A stretch of 64,000 nt of DNA from Mycolicibacterium boenickei (GTDB lineage: Bacteria > Actinomycetota > Actinomycetes > Mycobacteriales > Mycobacteriaceae): NCBI RefSeq assembly GCF_010731295.1, contig NZ_AP022579.1, positions 5,766,001 through 5,830,000 on the forward strand, given 5' to 3'. Both the position numbers and the translations under genes were made by a program. The notes under the pieces were generated by a model that worked only from the letters and a program-made list of their open reading frames with translations, was not told the DNA's origin and made no database searches. Positions 17,651-29,698 of this stretch are shown here, piece after piece (the stretch's first letter is position 1; each line of letters opens with the position of its first letter).

Positions 17651-18787
17651 TTAGACATCCAGGACACAGTCGCCGGATGCGGCCGAAACACACGTCTGGA
17701 TCCGGGTACCCGGGTCGTGCTCCACGCCGGTACGCAGATCGCGGACGTACCCGTCGACCAGGCCCACCACGCACGACTGACAGATCCCCATCCGGCAGCC
17801 GAACGGCATCCGGATCCCGGCCTGCTCCCCCGCGTCCATCAACGGCGTCGCGCCGTCGACAGTGACCTCCTTGCCGCTGCGTTCGAAAGTTACCGTGCCA
17901 CCGGCCCCGTGTGGGGCCGCCCGTGACACCGCGAACCGTTCGAGGTGCAGGCTGTCGGCGATACCGGCGGCGGCCCACACCCGTTCGGCGTCGTTGAGCA
18001 TGCCTTCCGGCCCGCATGCCCATGCCTGACGTTCACGCCAATCGGGAACCACGTCGCCGATCTGCGCCAGGTCAAGCCTGCCCTCGGTCCGGGTACTGCG
18101 CAACAACAGCCGGTAGCCGGGATGCGCATCGTGCAGCGCCGCCAACTCCTGGCCGAACATCACATCGGATTCCGTTGGCGCCGAATGCACATGCGCGATG
18201 TCGGTGATCTGGTCGCGGCGCACCAGGGTGCGCAGCATCGACATCACCGGGGTGATGCCCGAGCCCGCCGTCACGAACAACACCGTTGCCGGCGCCGGAT
18301 CGGGCATGACGAAGTTGCCCTGCGGCGCGGCCAGCCGCACCACGGTTCCCGGACGCAGGCCGTCGACCAGGTGCGTCGACAAGAACCCTTCGGGCATTGC
18401 CTTGACCGTGATCGCGATGGTGCGCGCGGACTTCTCCGGCGCCGAGGTCAGCGAATACGACCGCCAGCGCCACCGCCCGTCGATCAGCACACCGATACCG
18501 ACGTACTGGCCCGGCTCATAGTCGAACGAGAATCCCCAGCCCGGCTTGATCACCAACGTCGCGGAATCGGACGTTTCCCGCCGCACCTCGACCACCCGGC
18601 CCCGCAACTCGCGCGCGGACCACAACGGGTTGGCCAGCTTGAGGTAGTCGTCGGGCAGCAGCGGAGTGGTCACCTGACCGACGACGCGGCGCAGCGCGTT
18701 CCAGCCGGGCCGCCGCGCGGCGCCGGCGATCGTGGGGCGGACCGTATCGGCCACATTGGCCGAGACCTTGATGGAGTTCTTGGCCAT
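17651..18787 (-). CDS. Ferredoxin-type NAD(P)H oxidoreductase, desaturase electron donor (Rv3230c-like)
   Basis: This 378-residue protein has, in order, a leader region, an FAD-binding domain with RSYSLTSAP, a pyridine nucleotide domain ([15 protein letters not shown] and CGPEGML), and a C-terminal plant-type 2Fe-2S domain with CRMGICQSC and a final Cys in [10 protein letters not shown]. This is the architecture of Rv3230c, shown to pass electrons from NADPH to DesA3. The ATG at 18787 abuts a 20-bp perfect palindrome, so repressor binding would block transcription directly at the start. The desaturase follows after 68 bp. Confidence 0.92.
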   Translation of the reverse strand: MAKNSIKVSANVADTVRPTIAGAARRPGWNALRRVVGQVTTPLLPDDYLKLANPLWSARELRGRVVEVRRETSDSATLVIKPGWGFSFDYEPGQYVGIGVLIDGRWRWRSYSLTSAPEKSARTIAITVKAMPEGFLSTHLVDGLRPGTVVRLAAPQGNFVMPDPAPATVLFVTAGSGITPVMSMLRTLVRRDQITDIAHVHSAPTESDVMFGQELAALHDAHPGYRLLLRSTRTEGRLDLAQIGDVVPDWRERQAWACGPEGMLNDAERVWAAAGIADSLHLERFAVSRAAPHGAGGTVTFERSGKEVTVDGATPLMDAGEQAGIRMPFGCRMGICQSCVVGLVDGYVRDLRTGVEHDPGTRIQTCVSAASGDCVLDV

Positions 18788-18788
18788 G

Positions 18789-18808
18789 AACCTACGGTAC
18801 CGTAGGTT
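18789..18808. promoter_or_regulatory. 20-bp perfect palindromic operator AACCTACGGTACCGTAGGTT
   Basis: The palindrome lies one base upstream of the reductase ATG (18787, minus strand). The same half-sites recur before desA3. The regulator is not adjacent; a fatty-acid-responsive TetR protein encoded elsewhere is the simplest reading. Confidence 0.7.
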
Positions 18809-18845
18809 ACCCGTCCGTAGCCAGTCAGACGTCCGCTGTCGCAGG

Positions 18846-20270
18846 TCAGGACGCCAAAGTGTTCTTGTACGTTTTCCCGTCCTTCATGATCACTTTGAAA
18901 TTGCGGCCCGGGTCCGCGACCAGATCCAGGCGTGCCAACGGGTCACCGTCGACCAGCAACAAATCCGCCAGCGCACCCTCGGCGACCACGCCCAGCTTTC
19001 CGGCGTACGGGTTGCGCTTGCCCGACATCGCCAGCAGTTCGGCGTTGGTCGCGGTCGCCATGGTCAACGTCTCGGCGGGCGAGAACCACTTGCCGAGCCC
19101 CGCCAACAGCGCCCCCTGCTTCTGCGCCAACTGCGGCGAGAACAGGATGTCCGTGCCGAAGGCCGTCTTGAGCTTGTACTTGCGCGCCAGCTGATAGACG
19201 TTGTTGACGCCTTCGACGATCTCCTTGGCCTTGGCGGCCTCGTCGGAGCCGGGTGGGAAAGCGCCGATCATCTCGGCCGGGATGGGCTGCGTGCTGAGCC
19301 AGATGTTCTTGTCCGCCATCTCTTTTGCCGTCGCCTCATCCATCAGGTGGGCATGCTCGATGCACGTGACGCCGGCACGGATCGCCTGCTGGATGGTCTG
19401 CGGCGTGTAGGCGTGCACGGCCACGTACGTGCCCCAGTTGCCCGCCGCTTCGGTGGCCGCCCGCAGTTCTGGCTCGGTGAAGGTGGTGACGTCGAGCGGG
19501 CTGTGCGGCGAGGACACCCCACCCCCGGCGGTCAGCTTGATCTGCGACGCGCCCTGGAACAACTGCTCGCGGGTGCGCGTCCGCACCTCGTCGGGGCTGT
19601 CGGCGACCATCGAAGCGCCCAGTTCCTCCTGACGCGACACCGGACCACCCGCGGTTCGCGGCAGGTCCGCGGGCGTGCGGAAGTCACCATGGCCGCTGGT
19701 GACGGTGATGATCGCGCCCGACGGGTAGATGCGTGGACCGTTGATGACGCCTTCGTCGATGGCCTGCTTGAGCCCGAAGCTCGGCCCGCCGAGATCGCGG
19801 ACCGTGGTGAACCCGCGCATCAAGGTGTCGGTGGCCTCGGCGCCGGCCAACAGGTTGAGGTACCCCGGATCCAAGGTGGTCAACTGGGTCACCGGGGGCC
19901 GCACCAGCATTGTGTGCCAGTGGTTGTCGATAAGGCCCGGCATCAAGGTACGACCGCCCCCGTCGATCACCGTGGCCCCCGGCTCGTCGGGCAGCGCCTC
20001 GGTGGAGATCCGCTCGATCCGGTTCCCCTTGACCCGCACATTGGACGGCGCCGACAACCGATCGCTGCGGCCGTCGAAGATCTTGACGTTCCGGAAATCG
20101 GTGACCGCCGCCCCGCCGGCAGGCGGGGCCGGGGGCGGCGGGGCCTGCGCAGACTCCGCGGGGCGACCCGGCTCTGAGGAGCCGGCCGACGAGGTATCGC
20201 CATCACCGGTCGAACAGGACACACTCGCCAGGATCACGGCCAGCGACGCCAACAATCCGAATGCGCGCAT
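18846..20270 (-). CDS. Exported metal-dependent amidohydrolase
   Basis: This 474-residue protein has an N-terminal signal ([19 protein letters not shown]) ending in a Cys followed by a Gly/Ser/Pro-rich linker, so it may be a lipoprotein, although the lipobox (S-V-S-C) is atypical. The mature part is an amidohydrolase of the imidazolonepropionase/prolidase-like group: LIDNHWHT metal ligands, IKLTAGGG (candidate carboxylated Lys), His residues in VAVHAYTPQ and CIEHAHLMD, and the Asp in FGTDILF. It probably hydrolyses an amide, peptide or lactone outside the cytoplasm. ATG at 20270 begins the signal peptide. It is 20 nt downstream of the DUF6912 gene. Confidence 0.82.
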   Translation of the reverse strand: MRAFGLLASLAVILASVSCSTGDGDTSSAGSSEPGRPAESAQAPPPPAPPAGGAAVTDFRNVKIFDGRSDRLSAPSNVRVKGNRIERISTEALPDEPGATVIDGGGRTLMPGLIDNHWHTMLVRPPVTQLTTLDPGYLNLLAGAEATDTLMRGFTTVRDLGGPSFGLKQAIDEGVINGPRIYPSGAIITVTSGHGDFRTPADLPRTAGGPVSRQEELGASMVADSPDEVRTRTREQLFQGASQIKLTAGGGVSSPHSPLDVTTFTEPELRAATEAAGNWGTYVAVHAYTPQTIQQAIRAGVTCIEHAHLMDEATAKEMADKNIWLSTQPIPAEMIGAFPPGSDEAAKAKEIVEGVNNVYQLARKYKLKTAFGTDILFSPQLAQKQGALLAGLGKWFSPAETLTMATATNAELLAMSGKRNPYAGKLGVVAEGALADLLLVDGDPLARLDLVADPGRNFKVIMKDGKTYKNTLAS

Positions 20271-20290
20271 GAAAATCCTTGTCTCGTCGG

Positions 20291-20797
20291 TCAGAGCAGT
20301 TCGAGCAGGAATGGCAACTCTTGCGGGGCATACCAAGCCAGGTCGTGATCCTGAGCGTCGCCGACAGTGAGTTCGGCGTCCTCGTCCCCCAGGTCCGCGT
20401 CGTCGATGACGCCGACGGCGGCCAGCACCGCCCCTTCCGCGTCGGCATTGTCGACATACACGGCGACCACGGCGTCGATCGGCAACGGCCCGGACAACCG
20501 CACGACAGCGTCGTCGAGATCGGGGCGGACGGTGACCACGTCAGCGTCGGCCACCACCACGGCGCGGCGCGGCGGCAGGCCCGAGTCCGACGACGGATCC
20601 GTGCCGGCGAGCAACCGCAGTGAGGCCAACGCGGCCTCCCGCAACGCCACCTCGGCGAGTTCGTCGTCGTCGCCCTCGGCGTAGGCCTCCCGCAGCGTCG
20701 GCGTGACCGCGAACGCGGTCCCGTTCACGACGAGCAGGTGACGGTCGGCGACAAGCTGCTGCAAGGCGACCAAAGTCGTCGGGATGTAGACGCGCAC
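20291..20797 (-). CDS. DUF6912 family protein (Rv3231c-like)
   Basis: This 168-residue protein of unknown function is conserved in actinobacteria. It opens MRVYIPTTLVALQQL, has an acidic middle (EGDDDELAEVALREAAL) and no signal peptide, membrane segment or recognised catalytic motif. The position next to the desaturase region matches Rv3231c. The GTG at 20797 has TAGGGT 6 nt upstream, and that box contains the stop codon of the BCCT gene, so transcription from here is probably leaderless and independent of the upstream gene. Confidence 0.8.
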   Translation of the reverse strand: MRVYIPTTLVALQQLVADRHLLVVNGTAFAVTPTLREAYAEGDDDELAEVALREAALASLRLLAGTDPSSDSGLPPRRAVVVADADVVTVRPDLDDAVVRLSGPLPIDAVVAVYVDNADAEGAVLAAVGVIDDADLGDEDAELTVGDAQDHDLAWYAPQELPFLLELL

Positions 20798-20803
20798 ACC
20801 GCG

Positions 20804-20809
20804 ACCCTA
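20804..20809 (-). promoter_or_regulatory. -10 box TAGGGT of a leaderless promoter, overlapping the BCCT stop codon
   Basis: On the minus strand TAGGGT is followed by 6 nt and the GTG at 20797. The first three bases are the TAG stop of the BCCT transporter gene. Confidence 0.45.
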
Positions 20810-22582
20810 GCTGTCTTCGGCGTTTTCCCGATCGTCGGCTTGCGGGTCCTTCTCCACCGAAATCACGAAGTCGTCGCCGTGCTGGGTGACACCGGCGACC
20901 ACCGCATCGTTGACCGCCTCCAGCGCGTACTCGCGGCGCACCACCATGGGGTCGTGGCGCAGGTCGCGGACCAGCGCCACCGCGAGTCCGATCATCACCA
21001 GCACGAACGGCACCGCCACGATGATGGTGATCGACTGCAGACCGTTCAGCGCGTCCGCGCCGCCGACCAGCAACATGACCGCGGCCACCGCGCCGGTGGC
21101 GACGCCCCAGAAGATCACCGTGGGACGGGTCGGCTTGATGGTGCCGCGCTCGGACAGCGAGCCCATCACGATCGACGCCGCATCGGCACCGGACACGAAG
21201 AAGATGGCGACCAGCAGCATCACCACCACACTGGTGACGGTCGCGATCGGGTACTCGCCGAGCAAGCTGAACAACTGCTGCTCCTGGCTGCCCATCCCGG
21301 CCAGGTCCACACCGTTCTGCTGCTCGAAGATCGCCGCGCCGCCGAACACACAGAACCAGATCACCGACACCACGCTGGGCACGAGCAGCACGCCTGTCAC
21401 GAACTGCCGGATGGTGCGGCCGCGGGAGATCCGGGCGATGAACATCCCGACGAAGGGGGTCCACGAGATCCACCACGCCCAGTAGAAGATCGTCCAGCTC
21501 TGCAGCCAGGTACTGACGGCGTCACCTTCGGCGCCGGTCCGGGCGGCCATCTGCGCGAGGTCTCCGAAATAACTGCCGATGGACGTCGGAATCATGTTCA
21601 GCATGAACATGGTCGGGCCGACCAGGAAGATGAACACCGCCATGGACAACGCCAGCACCATGTTGATGTTGGACAGCCACTGAATCCCGCGCGCGACACC
21701 CGACACCGCCGACAGCACGAACGCGACCGTGAGGATCGTGATGATGCCGATCAGGATGGCGTTACCGGTCTCGCCGACTCCCGCGACGATGTGCAGGCCG
21801 CTGCGGATCTGCAGCGCACCGAGGCCGAGCGAGGCGGCCGACCCGAACAGCGTGGCGAAGATCGCCAGCATGTCGATCACCTTGCCCCACGGCCCGTTCG
21901 CGCGCTTGCCCAGCAATGGCTCGAATGCGGCAGAGACCAGCTGGAGCCGGCCCTTGCGGTACACCCCGTAGGCGATGGTCAGGCCGACGACGGCATAGAT
22001 GGCCCACGGATGCAGCGTCCAGTGGAACATCGTGGTCGCCATCGCGGTCTCTGCTGCCCGGGGGTTCCCGGGTCCCCCGGTTCCCGGCGGCGGGGAGGCG
22101 AAATGCGACAACGGCTCGGAAACCCCGAAGAACATCAGGCCGATGCCCATGCCGGCGCTGAACATCATCGCCACCCAGGACACGGTGCGGAATTCCGGCT
22201 CGTCGTCGTCGCGGCCCAGCGGGATGTTGCCGTAACGGCTCATCGCCAGCCAGATGACGAACACCACGAAACCCGATGCGGTCAGGACGAACAGCCAACC
22301 GACATTGGCCATCACCCAGCCGAGGGCACCGGACGAGGCGGTGGCGAGAGAATCGGTGCTGAGGAATCCCCAGACCAGAAATGCCAAGGCGATGACGGCG
22401 GTGACGCCGAAGACCACCCAGTCCACACCGGCACGCCGCGTGTACGCCTTCTGCTCCACCGGAACATCGAGGACTGGGTGCGGCACGACGTCGCCGGTCG
22501 GCGACTTCAGCGCCTTCTCTGTTGCTTTCTTGACTTCTTGCGTGTTCTTGTCAGATCTACTTTTTCGTATCTCAGCTGGCAT
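20807..22582 (-). CDS. BCCT-family betaine/choline/carnitine transporter
   Basis: This 591-residue protein has about 12 membrane helices after a charged N-terminal tail of about 60 residues and a charged C-terminal tail (VEKDPQADDRENAEDS), both typical of osmotically regulated BetP-like carriers. Family motifs are GMGIGLMFFGVSEPLSHF and the Trp-rich WAWWISWTPFVGMFIARISRGR. It probably imports glycine betaine or a similar trimethylammonium solute with Na+ or H+. ATG at 22582 is chosen since the frame before it is not family-like. Closest neighbours (WS/DGAT, DUF6912) give no pathway. Confidence 0.9.
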   Translation of the reverse strand: MPAEIRKSRSDKNTQEVKKATEKALKSPTGDVVPHPVLDVPVEQKAYTRRAGVDWVVFGVTAVIALAFLVWGFLSTDSLATASSGALGWVMANVGWLFVLTASGFVVFVIWLAMSRYGNIPLGRDDDEPEFRTVSWVAMMFSAGMGIGLMFFGVSEPLSHFASPPPGTGGPGNPRAAETAMATTMFHWTLHPWAIYAVVGLTIAYGVYRKGRLQLVSAAFEPLLGKRANGPWGKVIDMLAIFATLFGSAASLGLGALQIRSGLHIVAGVGETGNAILIGIITILTVAFVLSAVSGVARGIQWLSNINMVLALSMAVFIFLVGPTMFMLNMIPTSIGSYFGDLAQMAARTGAEGDAVSTWLQSWTIFYWAWWISWTPFVGMFIARISRGRTIRQFVTGVLLVPSVVSVIWFCVFGGAAIFEQQNGVDLAGMGSQEQQLFSLLGEYPIATVTSVVVMLLVAIFFVSGADAASIVMGSLSERGTIKPTRPTVIFWGVATGAVAAVMLLVGGADALNGLQSITIIVAVPFVLVMIGLAVALVRDLRHDPMVVRREYALEAVNDAVVAGVTQHGDDFVISVEKDPQADDRENAEDS

Positions 22583-22643
22583 GATCAATTCATCAGATCG
22601 CGAATTGCAGCTCAGGTCAAACACGCCACGGGTTTTGCCAGGA

Positions 22644-24053
22644 TTACTTCGCGGCTTCGAGCAATTCCTCAAGAGATTCACGGAGCAGGCTCGGCAGGAC
22701 GTCGACATCGCTCATCGCGTCCCGGTCGGCGTTGATCCCGAAATAGAGCATGCCGTCGTACGAGGTCACCCCGATGGCCAGAACCTGGTTCTGCAGCAGC
22801 GGCGGCACCGCGTAGGTCTCCAGCAGTTTGGTGCCCGCGACATACATCTGTTTCTGGGCCCCGGGCACGTTGGTGATCAGCAGGTTGAACAAGCGCGCCG
22901 AGAATCCGGTCGCCACGCGAATACCCATGGCGTGCAAGGTCGGCGGCGCGAAACCGGACAGCGTCACGATGGTGCGCGCGTCGACCAGGCTGGCCGCGGT
23001 GGGATGCGATTCGGTGGCATGGGCGATCTGCGACAGCCGCACCACCGCGTTGCCCTCACCGACGGGGAGGTCGACCAGGAACGGCGAGACCTCGCTGATG
23101 GCCTGTCCTGGCCCGGAGGAGTCCAGTTCGGCATCCGGGTACACCGACATCGGCGCCATCGCCCGCACCGTGGTGGTCGGGGTCACCGGCTCCCCGCGCG
23201 ACAACAACCAGTTGCGCAGCGCGCCGGCCACGACGGCCAGGACGACGTCGTTGATGTCGCAGTTGTAGCGGGCCCGCACCAGCCGGTAGTCCTCCAGCCG
23301 GTGCTGATCCACCGAGAACCGCCGGTTGCGCGAGACCGTGGTGTTCAGCGGGCTGCTGGGCGCGGTGCCACGCGCCACCGTGCGGGCCACCTCGGCAACC
23401 CGCCGCCCCACCGCGGCGAGTTCGCTGGCGCTGGTGGCCACCTCGGTCACGGTGTCCCGTAGGGCGGCCAGCTGACTGGTCGGCCGGGTGATCCACTCGC
23501 CGATCGCACCCAGCATCAACTGGCGGTCGCTGGGTTCGCGGGCCGGAATCCAGATGTCCTCGCCGAACTCCGGCGGTTTCTGCGAACGGTCGACGATCAC
23601 ATGCCCGATCTCGAGTGCGGTCATGCCGTTGACCAGGGCCTGGTGCGTCTTGGTGTAGATCGCGATGCGGTTCTTGGTCAGCCCTTCGACCAGGTACATC
23701 TCCCACAGCGGGCGGGTCCGGTCCAAGGGCCGCGAGCCCAGCCGGGCGATCAGGTCGTGCAACTGCGCGTCGCTGCCCGGGGACGGCAGCGCCGAGCGCC
23801 GGATGTGGTAGGTGATGTCGAAATCCCGGTCGTCCACCCACACCGGCCGGGCCAGGCCCAGCGTCACCTCACGCACCTTCTGCCGGTAACGCGGTATCTG
23901 CGGCAACCGGTGTTCGACGGTCTCCAACAGGGTCTCGTAGCTCAAGCCGGCCCGCGGCTTCCGCAGGATCGACAAGGACCCGACATACATGGGCGTAGCG
24001 GTGTTCTCCAGGTGGAAGAACGCTGCGTCGGACGCCGACAGCCTGCTCACCAT
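22644..24053 (-). CDS. WS/DGAT-family acyltransferase-like protein with altered HHxxxDG motif
   Basis: This 469-residue protein has the wax ester synthase/diacylglycerol acyltransferase fold: N-terminal LSASDAAFFHLENTATPMYVG, a central acyl-transfer region and the C-terminal NVPGAQKQMYVAG segment. Active members carry HHxxxDG, where the second His is catalytic. Here the site reads H137-Q-A-L-V-N142-G, so the catalytic His is Gln and the Asp is Asn. It may have lost acyltransferase activity or use another mechanism. The position corresponds to the Rv3233c/Rv3234c (tgs3) locus. It follows the ABC transporter gene, and both have CCGGTTARCGTGACGGG upstream. Confidence 0.8.
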   Translation of the reverse strand: MVSRLSASDAAFFHLENTATPMYVGSLSILRKPRAGLSYETLLETVEHRLPQIPRYRQKVREVTLGLARPVWVDDRDFDITYHIRRSALPSPGSDAQLHDLIARLGSRPLDRTRPLWEMYLVEGLTKNRIAIYTKTHQALVNGMTALEIGHVIVDRSQKPPEFGEDIWIPAREPSDRQLMLGAIGEWITRPTSQLAALRDTVTEVATSASELAAVGRRVAEVARTVARGTAPSSPLNTTVSRNRRFSVDQHRLEDYRLVRARYNCDINDVVLAVVAGALRNWLLSRGEPVTPTTTVRAMAPMSVYPDAELDSSGPGQAISEVSPFLVDLPVGEGNAVVRLSQIAHATESHPTAASLVDARTIVTLSGFAPPTLHAMGIRVATGFSARLFNLLITNVPGAQKQMYVAGTKLLETYAVPPLLQNQVLAIGVTSYDGMLYFGINADRDAMSDVDVLPSLLRESLEELLEAAK

Positions 24054-24088
24054 GCGGCGCCAACCTCCCCTTCTCGCTCCGCTTGAAC

Positions 24089-24105
24089 CCCGTCACGTTA
24101 ACCGG
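24089..24105 (-). promoter_or_regulatory. Shared 17-bp promoter motif CCGGTTAACGTGACGGG, copy 1
   Basis: It lies 35 nt upstream of the WS/DGAT ATG. The TAACGT inside fits a -10 box. A copy with one difference precedes the ABC transporter gene at 26049-26065. Confidence 0.5.
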
Positions 24106-24170
24106 CGATTCGGCCGCCGCGCATCACGGGTGCTACCCCGCGTCAATTTCACGGCGGGGCCACCGCATGT

Positions 24171-26024
24171 TCACGCCGAAATCACCGAGAGCTCCCAACT
24201 CCCGTCACCCTCCAGGTTCAACCGGGACCGGTGGTGGCGATCGACCGTGGACCGGTGGCCCACGCTGACCACCACACAATCGGGTAACCGTTCCCGCACC
24301 AACCCATACATGGCGTCTTCGAGTCCCTCGTCCAACGCCGACGTCGACTCGTCGAGGAACACCACCCGCGGACGCACCAGCAGCACCCGCGCGATCGAGA
24401 CCCGCTGTTGTTCACCCAGCGACAGCACCGACGCCCAGTCGGCCTCCTCCTCCAGCCGTTCCGTCAGATGCCCCAGGGCGACCGCGCGCAACGTATCCCG
24501 CAGTTCGCTGTCGCTCACGTCGGCAATCGGGAGCGGGTACACCACCGCGGCCCGCAGATCACCGAGCGGCAGGTACGGCAGTTGAGGCAGGAACAGCGTC
24601 GCCCATCCGGGCGGATACCGGACCAGTCCCGCTGTCCGCGGCCACAACTCGGCCAGGCTCCGCAACAGGGTGGTCTTGCCGCACCCTGACGGCCCCTTCA
24701 CCACCAGGCTGTCCCCCGGGTTCAACACCATGGTGAGATCGCTGATCAGCGGGCGCCCCCGCAGATCATCGACCTCCACGTCGGTCAGTGCCAGCGAATC
24801 CTCCGCGGGGCCGACGACGATCCTGGGCAGTTCCCGCGCCCGGCGGTCGTGCTCGAGCATCTGGTCGATCCGCATCAGGGCGGCCCGGTAGACCGTGAAT
24901 TCGTCATAGCTGTCCCGGAAGAAGGCCATTGCGGCACAGACGTTTCCGAACGCCGCGACAGTCTGCAGCAGACCGCCGAGCGTGATCTGCCCGGTGAAGA
25001 ACCGGGGCGCCTGCACGATGTAGGGAATCATGCCGGTCGTCACATCGCCGACGCCGCGGTTCCACCCGTTGAGTCGCAGCTGCGCGAACACGATCCGCCA
25101 CATGTTGGCGATGATCTCGGCGAACCGGGAGTGCAGCAGGCCGCGTTCCCGCTCGGAACCACGGTAGAAGGCCGCGCGCTCGGCACTGTCCCGCAAGCGC
25201 ACCAGGGCGTACCGGAAACTCGCGCTGAACCGTTCGTTGAGGAAGTTCAGCCGCACCAGCGGACGTCCGATCCAGAACGCGATCACCGTCACCGTGATCG
25301 AGAAGACGAACGCCACGAACACCATGGCCCGCGGAATCACCCAGCCGCCCAACTGCAACGGCCCCGACAGTTGCCACAGCACGCCGGTGAACATCACGAT
25401 CAACAGTGACTTGTTGACCGCCCCGACGCTGAGGTCCACCGACTTCGTGGTGACGGTCTCGACATCGTTCTGGATGCGCTGGTCGGGGTTCTCCACCGGG
25501 GGATCGAGAAAGCGGTTGCGGTAGAACGCATCACCGGTCATCCAGTCGTCGACCAGCCGCGTGTTGAGCCAGATGCGCCAACGGATCGAAAAGACCCGGC
25601 GCAGGAACAGGTCGACCACCGTGTAGATCACCGTGAGCGCCACCAGAATCCCGCTGATCGCAAACGACGTCATGAACGCCTGGCGCGCGGCATCCAATTT
25701 CTCGGCGTCGTGGGTGGCCAGTGCCTCCGAGCCGGCCTGCACCGCATTCATCAGATCCGCGTACTGGTAGGTGAAGATCACCACCACCCGCGCCGAGTAC
25801 ACGGTGTGCCACAGGATGAACGCCAGCAGCGCCCATGTGCGCCAGCTACCCCGGCCGCTGAAGAACGGTGCGTTGACCCGCCAGAACTGTCGTCCCCACC
25901 GGGTGAACCTCGCGATGACCAGCGCCACGGCCAGGAACACCACGAGCGTGACCACCCACGCCTGCAACGTCCAGATCAGCGAGCGCAGCGGCTCGGCCGG
26001 CCAATCGATGCTGGGCTGAACCAT
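24171..26024 (-). CDS. SbmA/BacA-like ABC transporter (membrane plus ATPase)
   Basis: This 617-residue fusion has an SbmA/BacA-like membrane domain with about six helices (residues 20-330; the QRIQNDVETVTTKSVDLSVGAVNK motif is characteristic) and a C-terminal ATPase: Walker A GPSGCGKTTLLRSL, signature LSLGEQQRVSIARVLL, Walker B RVVFLDESTSALD. The family includes Rv1819c, an importer of vitamin B12 and hydrophilic peptides such as bleomycin. Substrate here is unknown. ATG at 26024 has a GGGGGAGCGGA ribosome binding site. It shares a promoter motif with the WS/DGAT gene downstream. Confidence 0.88.
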   Translation of the reverse strand: MVQPSIDWPAEPLRSLIWTLQAWVVTLVVFLAVALVIARFTRWGRQFWRVNAPFFSGRGSWRTWALLAFILWHTVYSARVVVIFTYQYADLMNAVQAGSEALATHDAEKLDAARQAFMTSFAISGILVALTVIYTVVDLFLRRVFSIRWRIWLNTRLVDDWMTGDAFYRNRFLDPPVENPDQRIQNDVETVTTKSVDLSVGAVNKSLLIVMFTGVLWQLSGPLQLGGWVIPRAMVFVAFVFSITVTVIAFWIGRPLVRLNFLNERFSASFRYALVRLRDSAERAAFYRGSERERGLLHSRFAEIIANMWRIVFAQLRLNGWNRGVGDVTTGMIPYIVQAPRFFTGQITLGGLLQTVAAFGNVCAAMAFFRDSYDEFTVYRAALMRIDQMLEHDRRARELPRIVVGPAEDSLALTDVEVDDLRGRPLISDLTMVLNPGDSLVVKGPSGCGKTTLLRSLAELWPRTAGLVRYPPGWATLFLPQLPYLPLGDLRAAVVYPLPIADVSDSELRDTLRAVALGHLTERLEEEADWASVLSLGEQQRVSIARVLLVRPRVVFLDESTSALDEGLEDAMYGLVRERLPDCVVVSVGHRSTVDRHHRSRLNLEGDGSWELSVISA

Positions 26025-26048
26025 TCCGCTCCCCCTGGTTCGACGACT

Positions 26049-26065
26049 CCCGTCACGCTAACCGG
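26049..26065 (-). promoter_or_regulatory. Shared 17-bp promoter motif CCGGTTAGCGTGACGGG, copy 2
   Basis: It lies 24 nt upstream of the ABC transporter ATG. TAGCGT fits a -10 box. It differs from copy 1 at one base, which points to common control of the two genes. Confidence 0.5.
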
Positions 26066-26180
26066 CCAAAGCGAGCACCGGATTCTCCGTGCTTCCGGCA
26101 CGCCGAACCCGTGCGATCATGAGTAGGTCTGCACCTCTCCAGCAGATGTCGTCCGTGATGCCGACCGCTGGAGGTTGCCT

Positions 26181-26674
26181 GTGCCCATTCCCAAACTCGC
26201 TGCCCAGTCCCTGACCGCCCCGGTCATCGACTACGAGCCACCGGCATTGCCCCTGGGCGAGACTCCGGCTCAGCTGCCGTTGCATGCGGCGTGCCCGACG
26301 CCGACCGTGCTGCACGGCCACAGCCCACGCCGATTGCGGTTGGTCAGCCCCGAGCCGGAACGGCAATTGCAACCCGGCGCCGCACAGTTCGCCGACATGG
26401 CCCTGCGCCGGGTCCTCGAGGTAGTCGACCGGCGCAGGCCTCCGGCCCAGCTGAGATCGTTGATGAGCCAACTGCTGCTCGACGCGGTCGTCTCCGCGGC
26501 CAAACCGCGGCACCCGACCACGGCGAGCCTGCGCCGGGTGGGGCTGCGCCCGGCAGCCTCATCCGAGGCCGCCGAGCTGTTCGCCACCTACACCCGTGGC
26601 GCGCGGGTACGCGCCATCGCCGGGCGTATCGAATTACGCAGTGGCCGTTGGCAACTCACTGCGCTGCAGGTCGG

Positions 26675-26678
<4 letters not shown>
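26181..26678 (+). CDS. Rv3235-family protein
   Basis: This 165-residue Ala/Arg/Pro-rich protein belongs to the actinobacterial Rv3235 (DUF6459-like) family of unknown function, typically encoded next to secA1. After a disordered 65-residue N-terminus a compact part follows ([25 protein letters not shown] ... [17 protein letters not shown] ... [13 protein letters not shown]), the usual family core. GTG at 26181 is chosen because GGAGG lies 7 nt upstream; the TTG at 26175 overlaps that site. The stop overlaps that of secA1 convergently. Confidence 0.8.
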
Positions 26679-29527
<2,849 letters not shown>

Positions 29528-29633
29528 GCTATTTCCCCTGTGGGTTCGATGGATCCCGTGGGCGGGATCGGTCGGGCTTGTTGGCCTCCATCGTAGGTGA
29601 AGGGTCGAAGTCGCTGGTTCTGCCGGCGCGAAG

Positions 29634-29668
29634 AAACAAAAACGCACCTCGGATTGCTCCGAGGTGCG
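29634..29668 (-). terminator. Intrinsic terminator of hpf
   Basis: An 11-bp perfect stem (29643-29653 with 29658-29668) with a 4-nt loop is followed on the minus strand by a run of T (29642 down to 29634). It is a textbook intrinsic terminator, rare in mycobacteria, directly after hpf. Confidence 0.9.
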
Positions 29669-29698
29669 GTTTTGTTCGTTCGGTCCTGGCGATACGCG

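Noticed and set aside
20738..22735. 665-codon plus-strand frame opposite the BCCT gene
   Set aside because: His/Asp/Arg-rich composition typical of antisense of membrane-protein genes.
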